DNA of 64,000 bases from Halictus rubicundus (taxonomy: Eukaryota > Arthropoda > Insecta > Hymenoptera > Halictidae), in NCBI RefSeq assembly GCF_050948215.1, contig NW_027488578.1, positions 1,612,001 to 1,676,000 of the forward strand, given 5' to 3'. Shown here one piece after another: positions 13,600 through 29,127 of the stretch. Under the pieces are notes generated by a model, which was not told the DNA's origin, did not search any database, and saw only the letters and a program-made list of their open reading frames with translations. How positions within the stretch are numbered: position 1 is the first letter of the stretch; each line of letters starts with the position of its first letter. A program made the position numbers and the translations under genes.

Positions 13600-16500
13600 G
13601 AGAATAGGACAGGATAGAGGATAGGATAGGATAGAGGATAGGATCGGATAGAGGATAGGATAGGGGATTGGATAGTATAGAGGATAGGATAGGATAGAGG
13701 ATAGGATAGGATAGAGGATCGGATAGGATGGAGGATAGGATAGGATAGAGGATAGGTTAGGATAAAGGATAGGATAGGGGATTGGATAGTATAGAGGATA
13801 GAAAAGGATAAATGATCGGATAGAATAGAGGATAGGATAGGATATAGGATAGGATTGGATAGAGGATAGGATAGGATAGAGGATAGGATCGGATAGAGGA
13901 TAGGATAGGGGATTGGATAGTATAGAGGATAGGATAGGATAGGGGATAGGATAGGATAGAGGATCGGATAGGATAGAGGATAGGATAGGGTTGAGGATAG
14001 GATAGGATTGAGGATAGGATAGGATAGTGGATAGGATAGGGGATTGGATAGGATAGAGGATAGGATACGATAGGATAGAGAATAGTATAGGATATATGAT
14101 ATTATAGGATAGAGGATAGGAGAGGATAAAGGATAGGATCGGATACAGGATAGGATAGGGGATTGGATAGGATAGAGGATAGGATAGGATAGAGGATAGG
14201 ATAGGGTAGATGATAGGATAGAGAATAGGATAGGATAGAGGATAGGATAGGATAGAGGATAGGATGGGATAGAGGATAGGATACGATAGAGGATAGTATA
14301 GGATAGAGGATAGGATAGGATAGAGAATAGTATGGGATAGATGATATTATAGGATAGAGGATAGGATCGTATAGAGGATAGGATAGAGGATAGGATAGTG
14401 TAGAGGATAGGATAGAGAATAGGATAGGATAGAGGATAGGATAGGATAGAGGATAGGATCGGATAGAGGATAGGATCGTATAGAGGATAGGATAGGTGAT
14501 TGGATAGGATAGAGGATAGGATAGGGTAGAGGATAGGATAGAGGATAGGATAGGATAGAGGATAGGATCGGATAGAGGATAGGATAGGATAGAGGATAGG
14601 ATAGGATAGAGGATAGGATAGGATAGAGGATAGGATAGGGTAGATGATAGGATAGAGAATAGGATAGGATAGAGGATAGGAAAGGATAGAGGATAGGATG
14701 GGATAGAGGATAGGATACGATAGAGGATAGTATAGGATAGAGGATAGGATAGGATAGAGAATAGTATATATTATAGGATAGAGGATAGGATCGTATAGAG
14801 GATAGGATAGGTGATTGGATAGGATAGAGGATAGGATAGGGTAGATGATAGGATAGAGAATAGGATAGGATAGAGGATAGGATAGGATAGAGGATAGGAT
14901 CGGATAGAGGATAGGATCGTATAGAGGATAGGATAGGTGATTGGATAGGATAGAGGATAGGATAGGGTAGAGGATAGGATAAAGAATAGGATAGGATAGA
15001 GGATAGGATAGGATAGAGGATAGGATCGGATAGAGGATAGGATAGGATAGAGGATAGGATAGGATAGAGGATAGGATAGGATAGAGGATAGGATAGGGTA
15101 GAGGATAAGATAGAGAATAGGATAGGATAGAGGATAGGATAGGATAGAGGATAGGATCGGATAGAGGATAGGATAGGATAGAGGATAGGATAGGATAGAG
15201 GATAGGATAGGGGATTGGATAGGATAGAGGATACGATAGGATAGAAGATAGGATAGGATAGAGGATATGATAGGATAGAAGATAGTATAGGATAGAGGAT
15301 AGGAGAGCATTGAGGAAAGACTAGGATAGTGGATAGGATAGGATAGAACAGACTATAGAGGATAGGATAGAGAATAGGATAGGATAGAGGATAGGATAGG
15401 ATAGACTATAGGATAGGATAGAGGATAGGATAGGATAGAGGATAGGATAGGGGATTGGATAGGATAGAGGATATGATAGGATAGAAGATAGGACAGGGTA
15501 GAGAATAGGATAGGATAGGATAGAGGATAGGATAGGGTAGAGGATAGGATAGGATTGAGGATAGGATAGGATAGAGGATAGGATCGGATAGAGGATAGGA
15601 TAGAGGATAGGATCGGATAGAGGATAGGATAGGGGATTGGATAGGGTAGAGGATAGGCTAGGATAGAGGATATTATAGGATAGAGGATAGTATAGGATAG
15701 AGGATAGGATCGGATAGAGGATAGGATACGATAGAGGATAGTATAGGATAGAGGTTAGGATAGGATAGAGAATAGTATAGGATAGATGATATTATAGGAT
15801 AGTGGATAGGATAGGGTAGAGGATAGGATAGGGTAGAGGATAGGATAGAGAATAGGATAGCATAGAGGATAGGATAGGATAGAGGATAGGATAGGATAAA
15901 GGATAGGATAGGATAGAGGATAGGATAGGGGATTGGATAGGATAGAGAATAGTATGGGATAGATGATATTATAGGATAGAGGATAGGATCGTATAGAGGA
16001 TAGGATAGGTGATTGGATAGGATAGAGGATAGGATAGGGTAGAGGATAGGATAGGATAGAGGATTGGATAGGATAGAGGATACGATATTATAGAGGATAG
16101 GATAGGATAGAGGATAGGATGGGATAGAGGATAGGATACGATAGAGGATAGTATAGGATAGAGGATAGGATAGGATAGAGAATAGTATGGGATAGATGAT
16201 ATTATAGGATGGAGGATAGGATCGTATAAGGGATAGGATAGGTGATTGGATAGGATAGAGGATAGGATAGGGTAGAGGATAGGATAGGGTAGAGGATAGG
16301 ATAGAGAATAGGATAGGATAGAGGATAGGATAGGATAGATGATAGGATCGGATAGAGGATAGGATAGGATAGAGGATAGGATAGGGGATTGGATAGGATA
16401 GAGGATATGATAGGATAGAAGATAGGATAGGATAGAGGATATGATAGGATAGAAGATAGGATAGGATAGAGGATAGGAGAGCATTGAGGATAGACTAGGA

Positions 16501-19500
16501 TAGTGGATAGGATAGGATAGAACAGACTATAGAGGATAGGATAGAGAATAGGATAGGATAGAGGATAGGATAGGATAGACTATAGGATAGGATAGAGGAT
16601 AGGATAGGATAGAGGATAGGATAGGGGATTGGATAGGATAGAGGATATGATAGGATAGAAGATAGGACAGGGTAGAGGATAGGATAGGATAGGATAGAGG
16701 ATAGGATAGGGTAGAGGATAGGATAGGATTGAGGATAGGATAGGATAGAGGATAGGATCGGATATAGGATAGGATAGGGGATTGGATAGGGTAGAGGATA
16801 GGCTAGGATAGAGGATATTATAGGACAGAGGATTGGATAGGATAGAGTATAGGATAGGATAGAGGATCGGGTAGGATAGAGGATAGTATAGGATAGAGGA
16901 TAGTATAGGATAGAGGATAGGATAGGGTTGAGGATAGGATAGGATTGAGGATAGGATAGGATAGTGGATAGGATAGGGGATTGGATAGGATAGAGTATAG
17001 GATAGGATAGGATAGAGAATAGTATAGGATATATGTTATTATAGGATAGAGGATAGGAGAGGATAAAGGATAGGATCGGATACAGGATAGGATAGGGGAT
17101 TGGATAGGGTAGAGGATAGGCTAGGATAGAGGATATTATAGGATAGAGGATTGGATAGGATAGAGTATAGGATAGGATAGAGGATCGGATAGGATGGAGG
17201 ATAGTATAGGATAGAGGATAGTATAGGATAGAGGATAGGATAGGGTTGAGGATAGGATAGGATTGAGGATAGGATAGGATAGTGGATAGGATACGGGATT
17301 GGATAGTATAGAGGATATTATAGGATAGAGGATAGGATAGGATAGAGGATCGGATAGGATAGAGGATAGGATAGGATAGAGGATAGGATAGGATAGTGGA
17401 TAGGATAGGATGGAGGATAGGATTGGGTTGAGGATAGGATAGGATTGAGGATAGGATAGGATAGTGGATAGGATAGGGGATTGGATAGGATAGAGGATAG
17501 GATAGGATAGGATAGAGTATAGTATAGGATAGATGATACTATAGGATAGAGGATAGGATAGGATAAAGGATAGGATCGGATAGAGGATAGGATAGGGGAT
17601 TGGATAGGATAGAGGATAGGATAGGCTAGGTGATAGGATAGAGAATAGGATAGGAAAGGGGATATGATAGGATAGAGGATAGGATAGGGTAGAGGATAGG
17701 ATCGTATAGAGGATAGGATAGGTGATTGGATAGGATAGAGTATAGGATAGGGTAGAGGATAGGATAGAGAATAGTATTGGATAGAGGATAGGATAGGATA
17801 GAGGATAGGATCGGATAGAGGATAGGATAGGATAGAGGATAAGATAGGATAGAGGATAGGATAGGATAGAGCATAGGATAGGGGATTGGATAGGATAGAG
17901 GATATGATAGGATAGAATATAGGATAGGATAGAGGATATGATAGGATAGAAGATAGGATAGGATAGAGGATAGGAGAGCATTGAGGATAGACTAGGATAG
18001 TGGTTAGGATAGGATAGAACAGACTATAGAGGATAGGATAGAGAATAGGATAGGATAGAGGATAGGATAGGATAGAGGATAGGATAGGATAGAGGATAGG
18101 ATAGGATAGAGGATAGGATAGGGGATTGGATAGGATAGAGGATATGATAGGATAGAAGATAGGATAGGGTAGAGGATAGGATAGGATAGGATAGAGGATA
18201 GGATAGGGTAGAGGATAGGATAGGATTGAGGATATGATAGGATAGAGGATAGGATCGGATAGAGGATAGGATAGGGGATTGGATAGGATAGAGGATAGGA
18301 TAGGATAGGATAGAGAATAGTATAGGATAGATGATATTATAGGATAGAGGATAGGATAGGATAGAGGATAGGATCGTATAGAGGATAGGATAAGTGATTG
18401 GATAGGATAGAGGATAGGATAGGGTAGAGGATAGGATAGAGAATAGGATAGGATAGAGGATAGGATAGGATAGAGGATAGGATCGGATAGAGGATAGGAT
18501 AGGATAGAGGATAGGATAGGATAGAGGATAGTATAGGATAGAGGATAGGATAGGGTTGAGGATAGGATAGGATTGAGGATAGGATAGGATAGTGGATAGG
18601 ATAGGGGATTGGATAGGATAGAGGATAGGATAGGATAGGATAGAGAATAGTATAGGATATATGTTATTATAGGATAGAGGATAGGAGAGGATAAAGGATA
18701 GGATCGGATACAGGATAGGATAGGGGATTGGATAGGATAGAGGATAGGATAGGATAGAGGATAGGATAGGGTAGATGATAGGATAGAGAATAGGATAGGA
18801 TAGAGGATAGGATTGGATAGAGGATAGTATAGGATAGAGGAGAGGATAGGATAGAGAATAGTATGGGATAGATGATATTATAGGATAGAGGATAGGATCG
18901 TATAGAGGATAGGATAGGTGATTGGATAGGATAGAGGATAGGATAGGGTAGAGGATAGGATAGAGAATAGGACAGGATAGAGGATAGGATAGGATAGAGG
19001 ATAGGATCGGATAGAGGATAGGATAGGGGATTGGATAGTATAGAGGATAGGATAGGATAGAGGATAGGATAGGATAGAGGATCGGATAGGATAGAGGATA
19101 GGATAGGATTGAGGATAGGTTAGGATAAAGGATAGGATAGGGGATTGGATAGTATAGAGGATAGAAAAGGATAAATAATCGGATAGAATAGAGGATAGGA
19201 TAGTATATAGGATAGGATAGGATAGAGGATAGGATAGGATAGGGGATTGAATAGGATAGAGGATACGATACGATAGAGGATAGGATAGGGTAGAGGATAG
19301 GATAGTATAGAGGATAGGATAGGGTAGATGATAGGATAGAGAATAGGATAGGATAGAGGATAGGATAGGATAGAGGATAGGATGGGATAGAGGATAGGAT
19401 ACGATAGAGGATAGTATAGGATAGAGGATAGGATAGGATAGAGAATAGTATGGGATAGATGTTATTATAGGATAGAGGATAGGATCGTATAGAGGATAGG

Positions 19501-21850
19501 ATAGGTGATTGGATAGGATAGAGGATAGGATAGGGTAGAGGATAGGATAGAGAATAGGATAGGATAGAGGATAGGATAGGATAGAGGATAGGATCGGATA
19601 GAGGATAGGATAGGATAGAGGATAGGATAGGATAGAGGATAGGATAGGATAGACTATAGGATAGGATAGAGGATAGGATAGGATAGAGGATAGGATAGGG
19701 GATTGGATAGGATAGAGGATATGATAGGATAGAAGATAGGACAGGGTAGAGGATAGGATAGGATAGGATAGAGGATCGGATAGGATAGAGGATAGGATAG
19801 GATAGAGGATAGGATAGGATAGAGGATAGGATCGGATAGAGGATAGGATAGAGGATAGGATCGGATAGAGGATAGGATAGGGGATTGGATAGGGTAGAGG
19901 ATAGGCTAGGATAGAGGATATTATAGGATAGAGGATTGGATAGGATAGAGTATAGGATAGGATAGAGGATCGGATAGGATAGAGGATAGTATAGGATAGA
20001 GGACAGTATAGGATAGAGGATAGGATAGGGTTGAGGATAGGATAGGATTGAGGATAGGATAGGATAGTGGATAGGATAGGGGATTGGATAGGATAGAGGA
20101 TAGGATAGGATAGGATAGAGTATAGTATAGGATAGATGTTACTATAGGATAGAGGATAGGATAGGATAAAGGATAGGATCGGATAGAGGGTAGGATAGGG
20201 GATTGGATAGGATAGAGGATAGGATAGGCTAGATGATAGGATAGAGAATAGGATAGGAAAGGGGATAGGATAGGATAGAGGATAGGATAGGGTAGAGGAT
20301 AGGATCGTATAGAGGATAGGATAGGTGATTGGATAGGATAGAGTATAGGATAGGGTAGAGGATAGGATAGAGAATAGTATAGGATAGAGGATAGGATAGG
20401 ATAGAGGATAGGATCGGATAGAGGATAGGATAGGATAGAGGATAGGATAGGATAGAGGATAGGATAGGATAGAGGATACGATAGGGGATTGGATAGGATA
20501 GAGGATATGATAGGATAGAAGATAGGATAGGATAGAGGATATGATAGGATAGAAGATAGGATAGGATAGAGGATAGGAGAGCATTGAGGATAGACTAGGA
20601 TAGTGGTTAGGATAGGATAGAACAGACTATAGAGGATAGGATATAGAATAGGATAGGATAGAGGATAGGATAGGATAGAGGATAGGATAGGATAGAGGAT
20701 AGGATAGGATAGAGGATAGGATAGGATAGAGGATAGGATAGGGGATTGGATAGGATAGAGGATATGATAGGATAGAAGATAGGATAGGGTAGAGGATAGG
20801 ATAGGATAGGATAGAGGATAGGATAGGGTAGAGGATAGGATAGGATTGAGGATATGATAGGATAGAGGATAGTATCGGATAGAGGATAGGATAGGGGATT
20901 GGATAGGATAGAGGATAGGATAGGATAGGATAGAGAATAGTATAGGATAGATGATATTATAGGATAGAGGATAGGATAGGATAGAGGATAGGATCGTATA
21001 GAGGATAGGATAAGTGATTGGATAGGATAGAGGATAGGATAGGGTAGAGGATAGGATAGAGAATAGGATAGGATAGAGGATAGGATAGGATAGAGGATAG
21101 GATCGGATAGAGGATAGGATAGGATAGAGGATAGGATAGGATAGAGGATAGGATAGGGGATTGGATAGGATAGAGGATATGATAGGATAGAAGATAGGAT
21201 AGGATAGATTATATGATAGGATAGAAGATAGGATAGGATAGAGGATAGGAGAGCATTGAGGATAGAATAGGATAGTGGATAGGATAGGATAGAACAGACT
21301 ATAGAGGATAGGATAGAGAATAGGATAGGTTAGATGGTAGTATAGGATAGAGGTTAGGATCGGATAGAGGATAGGATAGGGGATTGGGTAGTATAGGGGA
21401 TAGGATAGGATAAAGGATAGGATAGGGTAGAGGATAGGATAGAGACTAGGACATGATAGAGGAAAGGATCGGATAGAGGATAGGATAGGGGATTGGATAG
21501 GATAGAGGATAGGATAGGATAGAGGATAGGATAGGGTAGAGGATAGGATAGGATAGGATAGAGGATAGGATAGGGTAGAGGATAGGATTACAGAATAGGA
21601 TAGGATAGAGGATAGGATAGGATAGAGGATAGGATCGGATAGAGGATAGGATACGATAGAGGATAGTATAGGATAAAGGATAGGATAGGATAGAGAATAG
21701 TATAGGATAGATGATATTATAGGATAGTGGATAGGATAGGGTAGAGGATAGGATAGAGAATAGGATAGGATAGAGGATAGGATAGGATAGAGGATAGGAT
21801 AGGATAGACTATAGGATAGGATAGAGGATAGGATAGGGTAGAGGATAGGA
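13600..21850. repeat. Super-repeat copy 1 (C1)
   Basis: This is the first copy of a multi-kilobase block that recurs at 23.1-29.1 and 29.0-34.6 kb. Matched markers are GAAAAGGATAAATGATCGG at 13801 (23328 in C2), GCATTGAGGAAAGAC at 15307 (25159), GTATAAGGG at 16224 (26401) and ATATATGTTATT at 17029 (27194). C1 also has an internal duplication: its 17.4-18.5 kb part recurs at about 20.0-21.1 kb with an offset near 2,603-2,620 bp. Confidence 0.8.
17400..21120. repeat. Internal 2.6-kb-offset duplication within C1
   Basis: The stretch around 17.5-18.5 kb is repeated at about 20.1-21.1 kb. For example, the rare TAAGTGATTGG variant is at 18391 and 21011 (offset 2,620), and neighbouring GAGAGCATTGAGG variants are offset by about 2,603. 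The 17-bp difference is one repeat unit gained or lost. Confidence 0.7.
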
Positions 21851-23490
21851 TAGGATTGGATAGGGTACAGGATAGGATAGGATAGGATAGAGAATAGTAT
21901 AGCATAGATGATATTATAGGATAGAGGATAGGATAGGATAGAGGATAGGATCGTATGGAGGATGGGATAGGTGATTGGATAGGATAGAGGATAGGATAGG
22001 GAATTGGATACGATAGAGGATAGGATAGGATAGGTGATAGGATAGGATAGAGGATAGGATAGGGTAGAGGATAGGATAGGATTGAGGATAGGATAGGATA
22101 GAGGATAGGATCGGATAGAGGATAGGATAGGGGATTGGATAGTATAGAGGATAGGATAGGATAGAGGATAGGATAGGATAGAGGATCGGATAGGATGGAG
22201 GATAGGATAGGATAGAGGATAGGTTAGGATAAAGGATAGGATAGGGGATTGGATAGTATAGAGGATAGAAAAGGATAAATGATCGGATAGAATAGAGGAT
22301 AGGATAGGATATAGGATAGGATTGGATAGAGGATAGGATAGGATAGAGGATAGGATCGGATAGAGGATAGGATAGGGGATTGGATAGTATAGAGGATAGG
22401 ATAGGATAGGGGATAGGATAGGATAGAGGATAGGATAGGATAGAGGATAGGATCGTATGGAGGATGGGATAGGTGATTGGATAGGATAGAGGATAGGATA
22501 GGGGATTGGATAGGATAGAGGATATGATAGGATAGAAGATAGGATAGGATAGAGGATAGGAGAGGATTGAGGATAGGATAGGATAGTGGATAGGATCGGA
22601 TAGAGGTTAGGATAGGGGATTGGATAGTATAGAAGATAGGATAGGATGTAGGATAGGATAGGATAGAGGATAGGATAGGATAGAGGATAGGATCGGATAG
22701 AGGATAGGATAGGGTAGAGTATAGGATACAGAATAGGATAGGATAGAGGATAGGATAGAGAATACGATATTATAGAGGATAGGATAGGATAGAGGATATT
22801 ATAGGATAGAGGATAGGATAGGATAGAGGATAGAATAGGATAGGATAGAGGATAGGATAGGGTTGAGGAAAGGATAGGATTGAGGATAGGATAGGATAGT
22901 GGATAGGATAGGGGATTGGATAGGGTACAGGATAGGATAGGATAGGATAGAGAATAGTATAGCATAGATGATATTATAGGATAGAGGATAGGATAGGATA
23001 GAGGATAGGATCGTATGGAGGATGGGATAGGTGATTGGATAGGATAGAGGATAGGATAGGGAATTGGATACGATAGAGGATAGGATAGGATAGGTGATAG
23101 GATAGGATAGAGGATAGGATAGGGTAGAGGATAGGATAGGATTGAGGATAGGATAGGATAGAGGATAGGATCGGATAGAGGATAGGATAGGGGATTGGAT
23201 AGTATAGAGGATAGGATAGGATAGAGGATAGGATAGGATAGAGGATCGGATAGGATGGAGGATAGGATAGGATAGAGGATAGGTTAGGATAAAGGATAGG
23301 ATAGGGGATTGGATAGTATAGAGGATAGAAAAGGATAAATGATCGGATAGAATAGAGGATAGGATAGGATATAGGATAGGATTGGATAGAGGATAGGATA
23401 GGATAGAGGATAGGATCGGATAGAGGATAGGATAGGGGATTGGATAGTATAGAGGATAGGATAGGATAGGGGATAGGATAGGATAGAGGA
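21850..23490. repeat. Direct repeat at 1,060-bp offset
   Basis: GCATAGATGATATTATAGG occurs at 21902 and 22962, and GATGGGATAGGTGATTGG at 21961 and 23021. Both pairs are offset by exactly 1,060 bp. The match runs for nearly 600 bp and ends where 22,430 and 23,490 diverge. The spacer between the copies contains one copy of the 558-bp unit that is triplicated at 35.3-36.95 kb. Confidence 0.75.
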
Positions 23491-26400
23491 TCGGATAGGA
23501 TAGAGGATAGGATAGGGTTGAGGATAGGATAGGATTGAGGATAGGATAGGATAGTGGATAGGATAGGGGATTGGATAGGATAGAGGATAGGATAGGATAG
23601 GATAGAGAATAGTATAGGATATATGATATTATAGGATAGAGGATAGGAGAGGATAAAGGATAGGATCGGATACAGGATAGGATAGGGGATTGGATAGGAT
23701 AGAGGATAGGATAGGATAGAGGATAGGATAGGGTAGATGATAGGATAGAGAATAGGATAGGATAGAGGATAGGATAGGATAGAGGATAGGATGGGATAGA
23801 GGATAGGATACGATAGAGGATAGTATAGGATAGAGGATAGGATAGGATAGAGAATAGTATGGGATAGATGATATTATAGGATAGAGGATAGGATCGTATA
23901 GAGGATAGGATAGAGGATAGGATAGTGTAGAGGATAGGATAGAGAATAGGATAGGATAGAGGATAGGATAGGATAGAGGATAGGATCGGATAGAGGATAG
24001 GATCGTATAGAGGATAGGATAGGTGATTGGATAGGATAGAGGATAGGATAGGGTAGAGGATAGGATAGAGGATAGGATAGGATAGAGGATAGGATCGGAT
24101 AGAGGATAGGATAGGATAGAGGATAGGATAGGATAGAGGATAGGATAGGATAGAGGATAGGATAGGGTAGATGATAGGATAGAGAATAGGATAGGATAGA
24201 GGATAGGAAAGGATAGAGGATAGGATGGGATAGAGGATAGGATACGATAGAGGATAGTATAGGATAGAGGATAGGATAGGATAGAGAATAGTATATATTA
24301 CAGGATAGAGGATAGGATCGTATAGAGGATAGGATAGGTGATTGGATAGGATAGAGGATAGGATAGGGTAGAGGATAGGATAGATAATAGGACAGGATAG
24401 AGGATAGGATAGGATAGAGGATAGGATCGGATAGAGGATAGGATAGGGGATTGAATAGGGTAGAGGATAGGATAGGATAGAGGATATTATAGGATAGAGG
24501 ATTGGATAGGATAGTGGATAGGATAGGAGATTGGATAGGATAGAGGATAGGATAGGATAGGATAGAGAATAGTATAGGATATATGATATTATAGGATAGA
24601 GGATAGGAGAGGATAAAGGATAGGATCGGATACAGGATAGGATAGGGGATTGGATAGGATAGAGGATAGGATAGGATAGAGGATAGGATAGGGTAGATGA
24701 TAGGATAGAGAATAGGATAGGATAGAGGATAGGATAGGATAGAGGATAGGATCGGATAGAGGATAGGATCGTATAGAGGATAGGATAGGTGATTGGATAG
24801 GATAGAGGATAGGATAGGGTAGAGGATAGGATAAAGAATAGGATAGGATAGAGGATAGGATAGGATAGAGGATAGGATCGGATAGAGGATAGGATAGGAT
24901 AGAGGATAGGATAGGATAGAGGATAGGATAGGATAGAGGATAGGATAGGGTAGAGGATAAGATAGAGAATAGGATAGGATAGAGGATAGGATAGGATAGA
25001 GGATAGGATCGGATAGAGGATAGGATAGGATAAAGGATAGGATAGGATAGAGGATAGGATAGGGGATTGGATAGGATAGAGGATACGATAGGATAGAAGA
25101 TAGGATAGGATAGAGGATATGATAGGATAGAAGATAGTATAGGATAGAGGATAGGAGAGCATTGAGGAAAGACTAGGATAGTGGATAGGATAGGATAGAA
25201 CAGACTATAGAGGATAGGATAGAGAATAGGATAGGATAGAGGATAGGATAGGATAGACTATAGGATAGGATAGAGGATAGGATAGGATAGAGGATAGGAT
25301 AGGGGATTGGATAGGATAGAGGATATGATAGGATAGAAGATAGGACAGGGTAGAGAATAGGATAGGATAGGATAGAGGATAGGATAGGGTAGAGGATAGG
25401 ATAGGATTGAGGATAGGATAGGATAGAGGATAGGATCGGATAGAGGATAGGATAGAGGATAGGATCGGATAGAGGATAGGATAGGGGATTGGATAGGGTA
25501 GAGGATAGGCTAGGATAGAGGATATTATAGGATAGAGGATAGTATAGGATAGAGGATAGGATCGGATAGAGGATAGGATACGATAGAGGATAGTATAGGA
25601 TAGAGGTTAGGATAGGATAGAGAATAGTATAGGATAGATGATATTATAGGATAGTGGATAGGATAGGGTAGAGGATAGGATAGGGTAGAGGATAGGATAG
25701 AGAATAGGATAGCATAGAGGATAGGATAGGATAGAGGATAGGATAGGATAGAGGATAGGATAGGATAGAGGATAGGATAGGGGATTGGATAGGATAGAGA
25801 ATAGTATGGGATAGATGATATTATAGGATAGAGGATAGGATCGTATAGAGGATAGGATAGGTGATTGGATAGGATAGAGGATAGGATAGGGTAGAGGATA
25901 GGATAGGATAGAGGATAGGATAGGATAGAGAATAGGATAGGTTAGAGGATAGGATAGGATAGAGGATAGGATCGGATAGAGGATAGGATAGGATAGAGGA
26001 TAGGATAGGATAGAGGATAGGATAGGATAGACGATAGGATACGATAGAGGATAGTATAGGATAGAGGATAGGATAGGATAGAGGATAGGATAGGATAGAG
26101 GATAGGATAGGGGATTGGATAGGATAGAGGATATGATAGGATAGAGGATAGGATCGGATAGAGGATAGGATAGGGGATTGGATAGAATAGAGGATAGGAT
26201 AGGACACAGGATAGGATAGGATAGAGGATATGATAGAGGATTGGATAGGATAGAGGATACGATATTATAGAGGATAGGATAGGATAGAGGATAGGATGGG
26301 ATAGAGGATAGGATACGATAGAGGATAGTATAGGATAGAGGATAGGATAGGATAGAGAATAGTATGGGATAGATGATATTATAGGATGGAGGATAGGATC

Positions 26401-29127
26401 GTATAAGGGATAGGATAGGTGATTGGATAGGATAGAGGATAGGATAGGGTAGAGGATAGGATAGGGTAGAGGATAGGATAGAGAATAGGATAGGATAGAG
26501 GATAGGATAGGATAGATGATAGGATCGGATAGAGGATAGGATAGGATAGAGGATAGGATAGGGGATTGGATAGGATAGAGGATATGATAGGATAGAAGAT
26601 AGGATAGGATAGAGGATATGATAGGATAGAAGATAGGATAGGATAGAGGATAGGAGAGCATTGAGGATAGACTAGGATAGTGGATAGGATAGGATAGAGG
26701 ATAGGATAGGGGATTGGATAGGATAGAGGATAGGATAGGATAGACTATAGGATAGGATAGAGGATAGGATAGGATAGAGGATAGGATAGGGGATTGGATA
26801 GGATAGAGGATATGATAGGATAGAAGATAGGACAGGGTAGAGGATAGGATAGGATAGGATAGAGGATAGGATAGGGTAGAGGATAGGATAGGATTGAGGA
26901 TAGGATAGGATAGAGGATAGGATCGGATATAGGATAGGATAGGGGATTGGATAGGGTAGAGGATAGGCTAGGATAGAGGATATTATAGGACAGAGGATTG
27001 GATAGGATAGAGTATAGGATAGGATAGAGGATCGGGTAGGATAGAGGATAGTATAGGATAGAGGATAGTATAGGATAGAGGATAGGATAGGGTTGAGGAT
27101 AGGATAGGATTGAGGATAGGATAGGATAGTGGATAGGATAGGGGATTGGATAGGATAGAGTATAGGATAGGATAGGATAGAGAATAGTATAGGATATATG
27201 TTATTATAGGATAGAGGATAGGAGAGGATAAAGGATAGGATCGGATACAGGATAGGATAGGGGATTGGATAGGGTAGAGGATAGGCTAGGATAGAGGATA
27301 TTATAGGATAGAGGATTGGATAGGATAGAGTATAGGATAGGATAGAGGATCGGATAGGATGGAGGATAGTATAGGATAGAGGATAGTATAGGATAGAGGA
27401 TAGGATAGGGTTGAGGATAGGATAGGATTGAGGATAGGATAGGATAGTGGATAGGATACGGGATTGGATAGTATAGAGGATAGGATAGGATAGAGGATAG
27501 GATAGGATAGAGGATCGGATAGGATAGAGGATAGGATAGGATAGAGGATAGGATAGGATAGTGGATAGGATAGGATGGAGGATAGGATTGGGTTGAGGAT
27601 AGGATAGGATTGAGGATAGGATAGGATAGTGGATAGGATAGGGGATTGGATAGGATAGAGGATAGGATAGGATAGGATAGAGTATAGTATAGGATAGATG
27701 ATACTATAGGATAGAGGATAGGATAGGATAAAGGATAGGATCGGATAGAGGATAGGATAGGGGATTGGATAGGATAGAGGATAGGATAGGCTAGGTGATA
27801 GGATAGAGAATAGGATAGGAAAGGGGATATGATAGGATAGAGGATAGGATAGGGTAGAGGATAGGATCGTATAGAGGATAGGATAGGTGATTGGATAGGA
27901 TAGAGTATAGGATAGGGTAGAGGATAGGATAGAGAATAGTATTGGATAGAGGATAGGATAGGATAGAGGATAGGATCGGATAGAGGATAGGATAGGATAG
28001 AGGATAGGATAGGATAGAGGATAGGATCGGATAGAGGATAGGATAGGATAGAGGATAAGATAGGATAGAGGATAGGATAGGATAGAGCATAGGATAGGGG
28101 ATTGGATAGGATAGAGGATATGATAGGATAGAATATAGGATAGGATAGAGGATATGATAGGATAGAAGATAGGATAGGATAGAGGATAGGAGAGCATTGA
28201 GGATAGACTAGGATAGTGGTTAGGATAGGATAGAACAGACTATAGAGGATAGGATAGAGAATAGGATAGGATAGAGGATAGGATAGGATAGAGGATAGGA
28301 TAGGATAGAGGATAGGATAGGATAGAGGATAGGATAGGGGATTGGATAGGATAGAGGATATGATAGGATAGAAGATAGGATAGGGTAGAGGATAGGATAG
28401 GATAGGATAGAGGATAGGATAGGGTAGAGGATAGGATAGGATTGAGGATATGATAGGATAGAGGATAGGATCGGATAGAGGATAGGATAGGGGATTGGAT
28501 AGGATAGAGGATAGGATAGGATAGGATAGAGAATAGTATAGGATAGATGATATTATAGGATAGAGGATAGGATAGGATAGAGGATAGGATCGTATAGAGG
28601 ATAGGATAAGTGATTGGATAGGATAGAGGATAGGATAGGGTAGAGGATAGGATAGAGAATAGGATAGGATAGAGGATAGGATAGGATAGAGGATAGGATC
28701 GGATAGAGGATAGGATAGGATAGAGGATAGGATAGGATAGAGGATAGTATAGGATAGAGGATAGGATAGGGTTGAGGATAGGATAGGATTGAGGATAGGA
28801 TAGGATAGTGGATAGGATAGGGGATTGGATAGGATAGAGGATAGGATAGGATAGGATAGAGAATAGTATAGGATATATGTTATTATAGGATAGAGGATAG
28901 GAGAGGATAAAGGATAGGATCGGATACAGGATAGGATAGGGGATTGGATAGGATAGAGGATAGGATAGGATAGAGGATAGGATAGGGTAGATGATAGGAT
29001 AGAGAATAGGATAGGATAGAGGATAGGATTGGATAGAGGATAGTATAGGATAGAGGAGAGGATAGGATAGAGAATAGTATGGGATAGATGATATTATAGG
29101 ATAGAGGATAGGATCGTATAGAGGATA
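23100..29127. repeat. Super-repeat copy 2 (C2)
   Basis: C2 matches C1 first at offset 9,527, then 9,852 near 15.3/25.16 kb, then 10,177, 10,165 and finally 10,216 at 18.66/28.87 kb. The offset jumps mark discrete indels of about 325, -12 and 51 bp; the last is three 17-mers. The 16,060-18,911 and 26,237-29,127 segments are the longest near-identical stretch I traced, at about 2.85 kb. Confidence 0.8.

Noticed and set aside
19921..22965. Reading frame of about 1,014 codons on the minus strand (S/Y/P/I/L-rich), and many similar ones throughout 4.0-62.2 kb
   Set aside because: Explained completely by the stop-free 17-mer read on the minus strand. All frames give the same peptide, start codons are incidental CAT variants, and overlapping frames are open at the same places.
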